From NCBI GenBank assembly GCA_029265085.1, contig JAJUJY010000014.1:1-46207 (forward strand): 46,207 bases of DNA, written 5' to 3'. A model generated the notes under the pieces. The model searched no databases, was not told where the DNA came from, and worked only from the letters and a program-made list of their open reading frames with translations. Source of the stretch: Chloroflexota bacterium. GTDB taxonomy: Bacteria > Chloroflexota > Anaerolineae > Anaerolineales > Anaerolineaceae. Shown piece after piece: positions 8,210 through 16,492 of the stretch. Position 1 is the stretch's first letter, and each line of letters opens with the position of its first letter. The position numbers and the translations under genes were made by a program.

Positions 8210-8526
8210 GGAATTAATCTAATCTTTAATCTAACCTAGAAAGCGTGTTGTTTGTTTAATTTAGCTTTGGTCCTTGTAATAGAAGAATAGGGTAAGCGCA
8301 CTCCTTATCTGAAGGCTATTTCGTTTTCACTGCGATTCCAGCCGCGGGTGTGCTTATTCCCCGTGGCCCGTTGATTTAATACGGAAAGCCGCGTCTTCTG
8401 GTTTGCTTGAATCTCAAGGACCGCTGGTTCACCACCAGCTCAAGCATTTCCGCAAGTAAGGCCTGCTTTCTACTACCGAAAACGGAACTTTTGCCAGCCA
8501 CGGGAAACCTCGTGGCTGGCTTTTTC
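8210..8526 (+). ncRNA. Structured untranslated leader or small RNA before rsgA, ending in an intrinsic terminator; class not recognised
   Basis: This about 400-base space has no convincing protein gene but has strong paired structure. A 12-bp helix joins 8290-8301 (GGGTAAGCGCAC) with 8348-8359. GGTCCTTG (8271-8278) can pair with CAAGGACC (8415-8422). A further nested hairpin lies at about 8382-8451 (GGAAA/TTTCC, GCTTGA/TCAAGC, GCTGGT/ACCAGC). A terminator closes it at 8493-8525, only 24 bases before rsgA. The segment CCCGTGGC (8360-8367) is complementary to GCCACGGG (8497-8504), part of the terminator's left arm, so an antiterminated form is possible. I do not recognise T-box, 6S, tmRNA, RNase P or known riboswitch signatures. 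The 5' end is approximate. Confidence 0.6.
8493..8526 (+). terminator. Strong intrinsic terminator or attenuator in the rsgA leader
   Basis: GCCAGCCACG (8493-8502) pairs perfectly with CGTGGCTGGC (8511-8520) around an 8-base loop and is followed by TTTTT. It lies between the leader and the rsgA start, so rsgA is either attenuated or has another promoter. Confidence 0.85.
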
Positions 8527-8549
8527 TATTACAGCAGGAAGTTTTAGCA

Positions 8550-9572
8550 ATGTCTTCTCTTTACAACACAAACATCAACACGCAGCATTTTTGTAGTGGT
8601 GTCGTTTACAAAAAATCTACCAACCTTTACCAGGTATTCGATGGAACTCGTTTTATCGACTGTTCAATCGCTCTCAAAAAAGAAAAAACGCCTTCAAGGA
8701 ATTCTCCCAAACGAGATCAACGATCTGGACGAGAAGCTAAGTTTGAATTTCAATCCGAAATGATCACAGTGGGTGACCGGGTTGAGTTTATGACTTTACC
8801 CGATGGTCGAGGTTCCATTGTTGAAGTTCACCCTCGGGTAAACAAACTCTCCCGAGAGACAGCCGTGCCGATGCCTGGCGCGCTGGCACAGGAGCAGATC
8901 ATCGCCGCAAATATTGGCCTGTTATTGCCAGTCTTTGCCGCCGCCAATCCGGAACCCAAATGGGGCATGCTTGACCGATACCTGATCACAGCAGAATCAC
9001 AAAACATCCCTGCCGCCATCTGTATCACCAAGCTCGATCTGGCCCAACGAGGAGAGGTCTCCCAGGAAGAAAAGCTTCACAGCACCCTGGAAGAGTACCG
9101 CCAGATTGGTTATCCGATAGTGATGGTCAGCGCCCATACGGGTGAAGGTATTGATGAACTCAAACAGCTCCTGAAAGATCAAACCACTGCTCTGGTTGGC
9201 AAATCCGGCGTTGGCAAAACCTCGCTGCTCAATGCCCTTCAACCCGGGTTGGGATTGCGGGTAAACGCCGTCAATCAAGTAACCGGCAAAGGTCGTCACA
9301 CCACCACCAATCTAGAAATGTTCCCCCTTGAATTTGGTGGAGCCGTGATTGATACTCCCGGCGTACGCGAATTTGGTCTGTGGGATATCGAACCAGACGA
9401 ACTGGCTGACTTTTTCCCGGAGATGCGTTCGTTTATTGGCCGCTGCAAGTTTGGCATGGGCTGCCAACACAATGAAGAACCAGGCTGCGCGGTGCGTAAA
9501 GCCGTTGTACTGGGTGAAATCAGCCCGCGCCGTTACCAGAGCTACATGCGTTTGAAAGAGGAACTCCAATGA
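8550..9572 (+). CDS. rsgA: Ribosome small-subunit-dependent GTPase A (circularly permuted GTPase)
   Basis: RsgA (YjeQ/EngC) binds the late-assembling 30S subunit and helps its maturation by GTP hydrolysis. The 340 residues show an N-terminal OB-fold part (to about 110), then the permuted G motifs: T-K-L-D (G4, 160-163) comes before the P-loop G-K-S-G-V-G-K-T-S (217-225), followed by D-T-P-G (G3). The C-terminal zinc site uses Cys299, Cys305, His307 and Cys313. A basic insertion of about 20 residues (near 50-70) is a little unusual. An AGGAAG tract lies about 8 bases before the ATG. The stop overlaps the next ATG (ATGA), so the two are translationally coupled. Confidence 0.95.
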   Translation: MSSLYNTNINTQHFCSGVVYKKSTNLYQVFDGTRFIDCSIALKKEKTPSRNSPKRDQRSGREAKFEFQSEMITVGDRVEFMTLPDGRGSIVEVHPRVNKLSRETAVPMPGALAQEQIIAANIGLLLPVFAAANPEPKWGMLDRYLITAESQNIPAAICITKLDLAQRGEVSQEEKLHSTLEEYRQIGYPIVMVSAHTGEGIDELKQLLKDQTTALVGKSGVGKTSLLNALQPGLGLRVNAVNQVTGKGRHTTTNLEMFPLEFGGAVIDTPGVREFGLWDIEPDELADFFPEMRSFIGRCKFGMGCQHNEEPGCAVRKAVVLGEISPRRYQSYMRLKEELQ

Positions 9573-10054
9573 AGTACGGTTATTATGAAATTAACGGTGA
9601 TTTCAAATGCGGCAACTGTAACCGCTTTGTTTCCGCCGATACAATGGTCTCCGGCACAGTGAACCGAAATCACTGCCCCTACTGTTTACACTCCAAACAC
9701 CTGGATCTCCGCCGGGCAGGTGACCGTCTATCCGCCTGCAAAGGAAAAATGCGGCCTATTGGCCTGACACTCAAAAAGGCGAATAAAAAGTATGCCCAGA
9801 AAGATCAGGGTGAATTGATGCTGGTGCATCAATGTTTGGAATGCGGAAAATTGTCGATTAACCGCATTGCTGCTGATGATATCGATGATTATATATACGA
9901 TGTCTTTCGTTCATCATTACAGTTAACTTCGGCGTTTCGCCGCACCTGCCTGCAAAACGATATCCAACTATTGCAAGCTGAGGACGAGCCGGTAGTTCAG
10001 GCACGTTTATTTGGCTGGCAAACCACACCATCTCGCCAGATTGAGTTTGCTTAA
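9569..10054 (+). CDS. RNHCP-domain zinc protein
   Basis: Encodes 161 residues. It carries the domain-naming R-N-H-C-P-Y-C motif (residues 27-33), an upstream C-G-N-C pair, and later C-L-E-C-G, giving two probable zinc-binding pairs. The function of this family is not established. It begins inside the stop codon of rsgA, so both proteins are made from one transcript and perhaps act together in ribosome assembly; that link is inferred from the coupling. A terminator follows at 10078. Confidence 0.85.
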   Translation: MKYGYYEINGDFKCGNCNRFVSADTMVSGTVNRNHCPYCLHSKHLDLRRAGDRLSACKGKMRPIGLTLKKANKKYAQKDQGELMLVHQCLECGKLSINRIAADDIDDYIYDVFRSSLQLTSAFRRTCLQNDIQLLQAEDEPVVQARLFGWQTTPSRQIEFA

Positions 10055-10077
10055 ACAGAGATGCAATCTGAAATATC

Positions 10078-10130
10078 CCAAAGAAATCCCTCACACCAGT
10101 TTAAACAGGGGGGATTTCTTTGGCTTAATA
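10078..10130 (+). terminator. Stem-loop terminator after the rsgA operon
   Basis: CCAAAGAAATCCC (10078-10090) pairs perfectly with GGGATTTCTTTGG (10111-10123), with a 20-base loop. The T-run is weak, but the 13-bp stem sits just after the stop codon. Confidence 0.6.
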
Positions 10131-10175
10131 TCACAGAGACAAAAAAGAACTTTTGTTCTATTTTTGCAAATTTTA

Positions 10176-10184
10176 TGCTATAAT
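10176..10184 (+). promoter_or_regulatory. Extended -10 promoter of the SWIM/MoxR/VWA operon
   Basis: TGCTATAAT is a perfect extended -10 (TGn-TATAAT). No -35 of quality is seen at 17 bases, as expected for extended -10 promoters. It lies 32 bases before the first gene of the operon. Confidence 0.6.
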
Positions 10185-10216
10185 TTTTCCAATCACTCCA
10201 CTCCTCCAGGATTCCT

Positions 10217-11569
10217 ATGCCCTCATCGTGGACTGCCCAACAAATCCTCTCGCTTGCACCGGATGACTCTTCCCGGAAAAATGGTCAATTGCTTGCCTCA
10301 GCCCGGCGCTGGAACAACCTGGGACAATCGGACACGGCCATTTGGGGCGAATTAGCTGGTTCAGGTGCATCTCCTTACTTGACCCAGGTAGAGCTAAGCG
10401 AACCAGCATTTAAATGCACCTGCCCAAGCCGAAAATTTCCTTGCAAACATGCCTTGGGCTTGTTTTTGCTCTATGCTGCTCAACCCGGATCATTCCGCCA
10501 GGACGAACCACCCGGTTGGGTAACTGAATGGCTTAAACGCAGGGCAAATAAAGAGAAACCGAAATCGTCAACACAAGAAAAGCCTCCCCGAACCACCTCT
10601 CCAGCCGCGCTAGAACGAAGAGCGGCGGAGCGAGAGAAAAGAATGCTGGCTGGTTTGGAAGATTTGGAGCGCTGGATCACCGATTTGCTGCGCCAGGGTT
10701 TGGCATCTGCACAATCGCTGCCCCGGTCAACCTGGGAAACGACAGCTTCTCGTCTGGTGGATGCTCAAATCCCTGGACTTTCACGGATGCTGCTTTCAAC
10801 CGCAGATCAAATTTCCAGTGGAGATGGTTGGGAGTCCCGGGTACTGGATCAACTGTCCCGGATCCATATGGTCCTGCAAGGCTACCGGCGGATCGACTCG
10901 CTGTCGCCAGAAACTCAAGCAGACCTCCGCAGCCTTGTCGGAATCGTAACCCGTCAGGATGACCTGCCGGTGGATGGCACAGTAAATGATGTATGGTTGA
11001 TTGTTTCTCAAACCACAAATGAAGAAAACCGTCTTTTCGTCCAGCGAACCTGGTTGTGGGGACAAAACAGCAACCGCCCTGCCTTAATCCTGGCATTTGC
11101 TCCTCCAGGGCAGCCGCTGCCTCCCACTCCCCCTCCAGGAATGGTTCTCCAAGGCGATTTGATTTATTATCCTTCTGCCTATCCGCTGCGTGCAGTAATG
11201 CGAGAACCAATCTTCTCCAGGAAACAACCCGCCAAAATCTCTGGCTATGCGAATTTCGACACGGCTATTTCAGCCTATGCTCAGGCGCTCTCGCAAATAC
11301 CCTGGTTAGAGCGTTTTCCCATGTTGTTATCCGATGTCATTCCTCTTACCAGCCAGGGGCAATGGATGCTTTGCGACAATTATCAGCGCATCCTTCCCTG
11401 TACGACCAGCGATTTTTGCGGTTATACGCTCCTGGCGGTTTCCGGCGGAAAGCCTATCCAGGTCTTCGGTGAATGGGATGGGCGAAATTTCATGCCTCTT
11501 TCTGTTCAAACCAATTATGGGCTTCATGTATTGTCAACGATTAACCCCATTCAGGAGGTGGCAGCATGA
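10217..11569 (+). CDS. SWIM zinc-finger protein (first gene of the MoxR/VWA operon)
   Basis: Encodes 450 residues. The SWIM zinc finger is Cys67-x-Cys69-x6-Cys76-x-His78, in F-K-C-T-C-P-S-R-K-F-P-C-K-H. SWIM domains bind DNA or protein partners. A basic, Lys/Arg-rich linker follows (about 110-140), then a long alpha-helical and beta region without a known motif. Its stop overlaps the ATG of the DUF5691 gene, and all five genes of this operon are packed with gaps under 15 bases or overlaps. The SWIM protein is probably the adaptor that recognises a target for the ATPase complex; that role is inferred. Confidence 0.85.
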   Translation: MPSSWTAQQILSLAPDDSSRKNGQLLASARRWNNLGQSDTAIWGELAGSGASPYLTQVELSEPAFKCTCPSRKFPCKHALGLFLLYAAQPGSFRQDEPPGWVTEWLKRRANKEKPKSSTQEKPPRTTSPAALERRAAEREKRMLAGLEDLERWITDLLRQGLASAQSLPRSTWETTASRLVDAQIPGLSRMLLSTADQISSGDGWESRVLDQLSRIHMVLQGYRRIDSLSPETQADLRSLVGIVTRQDDLPVDGTVNDVWLIVSQTTNEENRLFVQRTWLWGQNSNRPALILAFAPPGQPLPPTPPPGMVLQGDLIYYPSAYPLRAVMREPIFSRKQPAKISGYANFDTAISAYAQALSQIPWLERFPMLLSDVIPLTSQGQWMLCDNYQRILPCTTSDFCGYTLLAVSGGKPIQVFGEWDGRNFMPLSVQTNYGLHVLSTINPIQEVAA

Positions 11570-13095
11570 GCTATTCTCAGTGGCAAGCACTCACCACAAG
11601 CGCTATCATGGGTACCCAACGACGGGGAAGTCCCACACATGAAATCCCAGGGTTATCGCAGGAAGCACAGGCGAACCTGCGAACTCTCCCTCTCGAAAAT
11701 CAGCTGCTGACCAATGCCGCTTTGCTGTCTGCGTTGCTGCGAGCTGGATATGTGCCTCCGCAATGCCAGGTTGATTTACCAGAGCATTGTCCACCCGATT
11801 CTGCTCCCCCATGTTCTCCGCAGGTAGCCAGTTATCTTTTGCGGATGCTGAGAAAAGAATATCCACAACTGCTTCCGGAATGGTTCTCGCTTGCACTCCA
11901 GCATGGACTGCGGCTCAATGAAGTAGCGCTGCCAATGATACTGGATTATTTTGTCAACGACTCGCAACAAAAACAAATGATTATTCCGCTCCTCGGCAAA
12001 CGCGGTGAATGGCTTGCAAACCAAAATCCTGCCTGGGCAACCTGGCGCAAACCTCTCGACCAGTCAACCTGGGAAAATGGGAGCCGTAAAGAGCGCTCTA
12101 CCTACCTGGACCAAACCCGCAAATCAGCTCCTAATGAAGCCCGCCTAATTTTACAATCTACATTCGAGAAAGAATTAGCTGTAGACCGGGCGCACTTCCT
12201 GGAAATCCTATCAATTAATCTCAGCCCAGCGGATGAATCATTCCTTGAGCTAACATTAAACGACCGCAGCAAAGAAGTACGTCGAAAAGCGGCTGATTTA
12301 TTAGCAAGTTTGCCGAATTCTCAGTTGGTCAATCGCATGAGACAGCGTCTAAAACCTCTGATTTCTTTGCGGAGCAGTTTTTTACGAACCTCTATTGAGG
12401 TTAAATTACCAGAAACCTGCACCGAGGATATGCAGCGTGACGGGATACTCCCAGATCCACCCCAGACGAAAATCGGCCAAAAAGCCTGGTGGTTCACACA
12501 GATGATGGGTTGCATACCACCCAGCGAGTGGGGAAAAATTTGGGGAAAATCCCCACAGCAAATAATCGACTTAATCCGTGGTCATGAATGGGAAGGAGCG
12601 CTCCGCTCGGGCTTGATCACAGCCACTGCCCGCCACAAGGATATTGTCTGGAGCCAGACTTTCCTTTCAGACGGTCTGCGTCATAATGCCTTTTCAGAGG
12701 TCATCAGTCTGATCGAAATCCTGCCACAAAACCAACAGGATGAATTTGCTTTTGAAGTACTTCGCCAGCGAAACACGCTTGCACCTGACCAACCAATGGC
12801 ACAAATTTTAACCTTATTGTCTCATACCTGGAATGAACCGCTCAGCCAGGCCGTTTTGCGCCGAGTGGCGTTACACCTGCGCAGCGCAGATATTCCCTCC
12901 TGGCGGTGGTCAGGTTTCTTAGAGAACATTTTGCCTTACCTGCACCCCGACACATTAATCGATGCAATTCAGGCTATGACTATCGCGTTAGAAGCCAGAA
13001 AAACAAATGACAATGTGGGCGAAAAATTTTTAGCAGGTTTACATTTTCGCCTGGAAATGCGCCGTGCAATCATCAACTCTACTCAATCTTTATGA
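11566..13095 (+). CDS. DUF5691-family protein (HEAT-like repeat protein)
   Basis: Encodes 509 residues, mostly helical. Around residues 220-265 it has a HEAT-like repeat (D-E-S-F-L-E-L-T-L-N-D-R-S, then V-R-R-K-A-A-D-L-L). It fits the DUF5691 family, known mainly from its position between a SWIM protein and a MoxR ATPase; I assign this from memory and context. The start codon at 11566 overlaps the SWIM stop codon, with a strong AGGAGGT ribosome site inside the SWIM gene. HEAT-type scaffolds usually hold large protein complexes together. Confidence 0.75.
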   Translation: MSYSQWQALTTSAIMGTQRRGSPTHEIPGLSQEAQANLRTLPLENQLLTNAALLSALLRAGYVPPQCQVDLPEHCPPDSAPPCSPQVASYLLRMLRKEYPQLLPEWFSLALQHGLRLNEVALPMILDYFVNDSQQKQMIIPLLGKRGEWLANQNPAWATWRKPLDQSTWENGSRKERSTYLDQTRKSAPNEARLILQSTFEKELAVDRAHFLEILSINLSPADESFLELTLNDRSKEVRRKAADLLASLPNSQLVNRMRQRLKPLISLRSSFLRTSIEVKLPETCTEDMQRDGILPDPPQTKIGQKAWWFTQMMGCIPPSEWGKIWGKSPQQIIDLIRGHEWEGALRSGLITATARHKDIVWSQTFLSDGLRHNAFSEVISLIEILPQNQQDEFAFEVLRQRNTLAPDQPMAQILTLLSHTWNEPLSQAVLRRVALHLRSADIPSWRWSGFLENILPYLHPDTLIDAIQAMTIALEARKTNDNVGEKFLAGLHFRLEMRRAIINSTQSL

Positions 13096-13103
13096 GGTCT
13101 ATG

Positions 13104-14189
13104 ATGAATGAATCCCTGCTCCGAATGCATGCCGAACAACAATTTGCTGAAGAAATCGATGCACTGACCAAAGCGGACCACCGCCAACGACCAACCAACT
13201 GGAAACTTTCTCCCTGGGCTGTCTCGATGTATATTTTGGGCGGCAAGCTGGAAAATGGCCTGGAAATCAGCCCGAAATATATCGGAAATCGCCGGCTCAT
13301 TGAAATTGCAATCGCCACCCTGGCAACGGATCGCGCTTTATTGCTGCTGGGTTTGCCCGGAACGGCGAAATCCTGGCTTTCAGAGCACCTTTCCGCAGCA
13401 ATTTCTGGTGATTCCACACTCTTAGTTCAGGGAACAGCAGGAACAAGCGAGGAACAAATGCGCTATTCCTGGAATTATGCGCGCTTATTAGCGGAAGGAC
13501 CTTCCATTGGAGCGCTTGTTCCCTCCCCGATTATGCGTGCTATGGCGGACGGAAAAATCGCTCGTATAGAAGAACTAACTCGTTTACCTTCTGATGTTCA
13601 AGATACACTGATTACCATTCTATCCGAAAAGACTCTGCCTATTCCCGAATTGGGACTGGAAACCCAGGCAGCCAAAGGCTTTAACGTAATTGCTACTGCC
13701 AATAATCGCGACCGGGGTGTAAATGAATTATCCAGCGCACTCAAACGACGTTTTAACACGGTGGTCATGCCGGTACCTGAAAATCTGGATGAAGAAGTGA
13801 AAATTGTCCAAACCCGGGTGGAAAGCCTTGGGCGTGCATTGGAGTTGCCTGCCGAAAAACCATCCCTGGAAGAAATTCGTCGGGTTGTAACCATCTTCCG
13901 CGAACTACGCAATGGCGCAACCGCTGATGGCAAGCTCAAGTTGAAATCTCCCAGCAGCACCCTCAGCACAGCCGAAGCAATCTCGGTGATCAATCACGGT
14001 CTGGCATTGGCAGGCCATTTTGGAGATGGGCGCTTACGCGCTGGTGATATTGCCTCCGGGCTTCTTGGGGCTGTGATCAAAGACCCTGTTCAAGACCGGA
14101 TCGTCTGGCTTGAATACCTGGAAACCGTCCTCAAAGAGCGCGGCAGCTGGAAAGATTTATACCGTGCCTGTAAAGAAATCAGCGACTAG
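13104..14189 (+). CDS. MoxR-type AAA+ ATPase
   Basis: Encodes 361 residues. The Walker A motif is G-L-P-G-T-A-K-S (83-90). The Walker B position reads I-A-R-I-E-E, with Glu where Asp is usual. Sensor 1 is the Asn in A-T-A-N-N-R, and the arginine finger region is A-L-K-R-R-F. MoxR ATPases work as chaperones with VWA-domain partners (as in RavA-ViaA and the CobS-CobT chelatase). The ATG at 13104 has GAGG six bases upstream; the in-frame ATGs at 13101 and 13092 are alternatives, the latter overlapping the previous stop. Confidence 0.9.
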   Translation: MNESLLRMHAEQQFAEEIDALTKADHRQRPTNWKLSPWAVSMYILGGKLENGLEISPKYIGNRRLIEIAIATLATDRALLLLGLPGTAKSWLSEHLSAAISGDSTLLVQGTAGTSEEQMRYSWNYARLLAEGPSIGALVPSPIMRAMADGKIARIEELTRLPSDVQDTLITILSEKTLPIPELGLETQAAKGFNVIATANNRDRGVNELSSALKRRFNTVVMPVPENLDEEVKIVQTRVESLGRALELPAEKPSLEEIRRVVTIFRELRNGATADGKLKLKSPSSTLSTAEAISVINHGLALAGHFGDGRLRAGDIASGLLGAVIKDPVQDRIVWLEYLETVLKERGSWKDLYRACKEISD

Positions 14190-14191
14190 CT

Positions 14192-16492
14192 ATGGCAATT
14201 CACGTTTTTGGCATACGCCATCACGGACCTGGTTCCGCCCGCAGCCTGGTCAAAGCATTGGATGAGCTAAAACCGGACATAATCCTGGTAGAAGGCCCCC
14301 CAGATGCGGCCGCATTAATCCCGCTTGCTGCAAATCCCGAGTTAAAACCACCGGCAGCAATTCTTGTGTACGCACCAGACGAACCTGGGCGGGCAACGGT
14401 GCATCCATTTGCATTATTTTCTCCCGAATGGCAGGCTTTACGCTTTGCGCTTAAGCATTCACTCCCTGTTGCCTTTATGGATTTACCGCAAAGTGTGCAG
14501 TTTGCCCTGGAAAAGGCAAATCGAGAAACCGAAGAGCCATCGATTCCTGAACTACCTGCTGCCCCTGAGAATGAAAATGAAGAACCCGTTACAAATCCAC
14601 CAGCGCCATCCTTCGATCCATTGATGGCGCTGGCAGAGGCTGCCGGATACAATGATGGCGAGCTTTGGTGGGAACACATGGTTGAACAACGCCAGGACAG
14701 CCTGGGACTGTTTGCAGGGATTTTAGAAGCCATGACCGCTCTGCGCGAATCCATCCAGGAAACTCCGGATGATATCACCTTGCTGCGCGAAGCGCACATG
14801 CGTCAAACCATCCGAGCTGCACAGAAACAAGGATTTGAAATGATCGCGGTGGTATGCGGCGCATGGCACGCACCAGCCCTGGTAAACTTGCCGCCCGCTC
14901 GCCAGGATGAAAACCTGTTAAAAGGACTGCCAAAACTCAAGGTGCAGGCCACCTGGATTCCCTGGACCTACAGCCGCCTTTCACGCGCCAGCGGATACGG
15001 GGCAGGCATTCGCTCACCAGGCTGGTTCCACCACTTATGGGAAACACCACAGGATAGTACCAACCATTGGATGGTCAAAGTTGCACGCCTGCTTCGAGAG
15101 GCCGATTTTGATGTTTCTTCTGCTCACATAATCGAAGCAGTACGCCTTGCAGAAACTCTAGCCGCTCTGCGAGATTTACCGCTGCCCGGCCTGCCCGAAA
15201 TGAATGAGGCTGCCCAAACCGTATTTTGTTTTGGGGATCCCACCCCCATGCACCTGATCAACGATCAATTGATTGTTGGCGAAGTTCTGGGCACTGTGCC
15301 AGCCGATATACCCCAAGCGCCGCTCCAACAGGATTTGCAGCATGAACAAAAAAGATTGCGATTGCCCCTGGAGCCGTACGAAAAAATCTACGATCTGGAT
15401 CTACGGAAAGACTTTGATCTGGATCGGAGCCGGTTGTTCCACCGCCTTAATCTGTTAAATATCCCCTGGGGAATCAATCATGATGCATCCATCCAATCCA
15501 CCGGCAGCGGGCGGGGTGGAACTTTCCATGAAATCTGGCGAGTGAAATGGCTGCCAGAATTTCCACTTCAATTGATTGAAGCCGGTGCATGGGGCAGCAC
15601 AATTGAAACTGCTGCCTGCCAAAAAGCAATCCATATTGCCAGTGAACTTCAAGACCTGCCCCAATTAACTTCCCTGGTAGAAACTGTTTTATTGGCAGAT
15701 TTACCCGAAGCAATTCAAGCTGTTACCCATAAATTGCAAGAGGTTGCAGCCACAGCCAATGATATTCCCCTTCTCATGACCGCATTGCCATCGCTTGGGA
15801 GTGTCTTGCGTTACGGAAATGTCCGGCAAACTGATTTAAATCTGGTTCAAAGCGTAATCGACCACTTAATTCCCCGAATTTGTATCGGCCTTTCCACAGC
15901 TTGCTCTAACCTGGACGACGACGCAGCGGCACATTTATTTGAAGCAATCCTCAGCGTGAATCAAACCATCAGCACGCTGCAGATTGAGAATTATGTTGAG
16001 CAATGGCATACAGCACTTCTGCGCCTGATGGCATCTGGAAATGTTCATAACCTGCTCAACGGGCGAGCCTGCCGGATACTCCTCGACACTGGCAAAATTA
16101 GCGTTGAAACAACCTCCATCCAGTTAAGCCAGGCTCTTTCGACCGGCAATGATCCAGTTCAAGCCTCAGCATGGCTGCAAGGCTTCTTGTACGGCAGCGG
16201 TCAATTTCTGATTCACGATGACACATTACTTACCCTGGTTGATCAATGGCTGGTTACTCTTCCGGAAAGCACATTCCTGCAAGTACTTCCGTTGTTACGC
16301 CGCACCTTTGCCAGTTTTACGATGCCAGAAAGACGTGGAATTGGTGAGCAGATCAGTAAAAATCAGTACTCCAAAACTATCACCTCCCCAATACAAACGC
16401 ATGGGATTAATACCGAGCAGGCTATCCCTACGTTAATGTTCCTGGTTAAGCTCTTTGGATTGGAAAAACAACAGGAGGTCCATCATGAGTGA
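14192..16492 (+). CDS. DUF5682-family protein (possible TraB/ChaN-like fold)
   Basis: A 766-residue protein. The N-terminal 230 residues hold the conserved motifs G-I-R-H-H-G-P-G-S (6-14), L-V-E-G-P (about 31-35), M-R-Q-T-I-R near 205 and V-V-C-G-A-W-H-A-P near 218. The pattern of GxxH, Glu, Arg and a second GxxH resembles the TraB/Tiki/ChaN group of metal- or haem-linked hydrolase-like proteins; this is my inference. The rest is helical with no motif I know. It begins 3 bases after the MoxR gene and overlaps the VWA gene by 8 bases, so it is an integral member of the module. Confidence 0.8.
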   Translation: MAIHVFGIRHHGPGSARSLVKALDELKPDIILVEGPPDAAALIPLAANPELKPPAAILVYAPDEPGRATVHPFALFSPEWQALRFALKHSLPVAFMDLPQSVQFALEKANRETEEPSIPELPAAPENENEEPVTNPPAPSFDPLMALAEAAGYNDGELWWEHMVEQRQDSLGLFAGILEAMTALRESIQETPDDITLLREAHMRQTIRAAQKQGFEMIAVVCGAWHAPALVNLPPARQDENLLKGLPKLKVQATWIPWTYSRLSRASGYGAGIRSPGWFHHLWETPQDSTNHWMVKVARLLREADFDVSSAHIIEAVRLAETLAALRDLPLPGLPEMNEAAQTVFCFGDPTPMHLINDQLIVGEVLGTVPADIPQAPLQQDLQHEQKRLRLPLEPYEKIYDLDLRKDFDLDRSRLFHRLNLLNIPWGINHDASIQSTGSGRGGTFHEIWRVKWLPEFPLQLIEAGAWGSTIETAACQKAIHIASELQDLPQLTSLVETVLLADLPEAIQAVTHKLQEVAATANDIPLLMTALPSLGSVLRYGNVRQTDLNLVQSVIDHLIPRICIGLSTACSNLDDDAAAHLFEAILSVNQTISTLQIENYVEQWHTALLRLMASGNVHNLLNGRACRILLDTGKISVETTSIQLSQALSTGNDPVQASAWLQGFLYGSGQFLIHDDTLLTLVDQWLVTLPESTFLQVLPLLRRTFASFTMPERRGIGEQISKNQYSKTITSPIQTHGINTEQAIPTLMFLVKLFGLEKQQEVHHE

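Noticed and set aside
8210..8526. T-box, 6S RNA, tmRNA or RNase P RNA in the rsgA leader
   Set aside because: No T-box core, no RNase P GAGGAAAGTCC-like block, no tmRNA tag frame or CCA end, and no close 6S resemblance could be seen.
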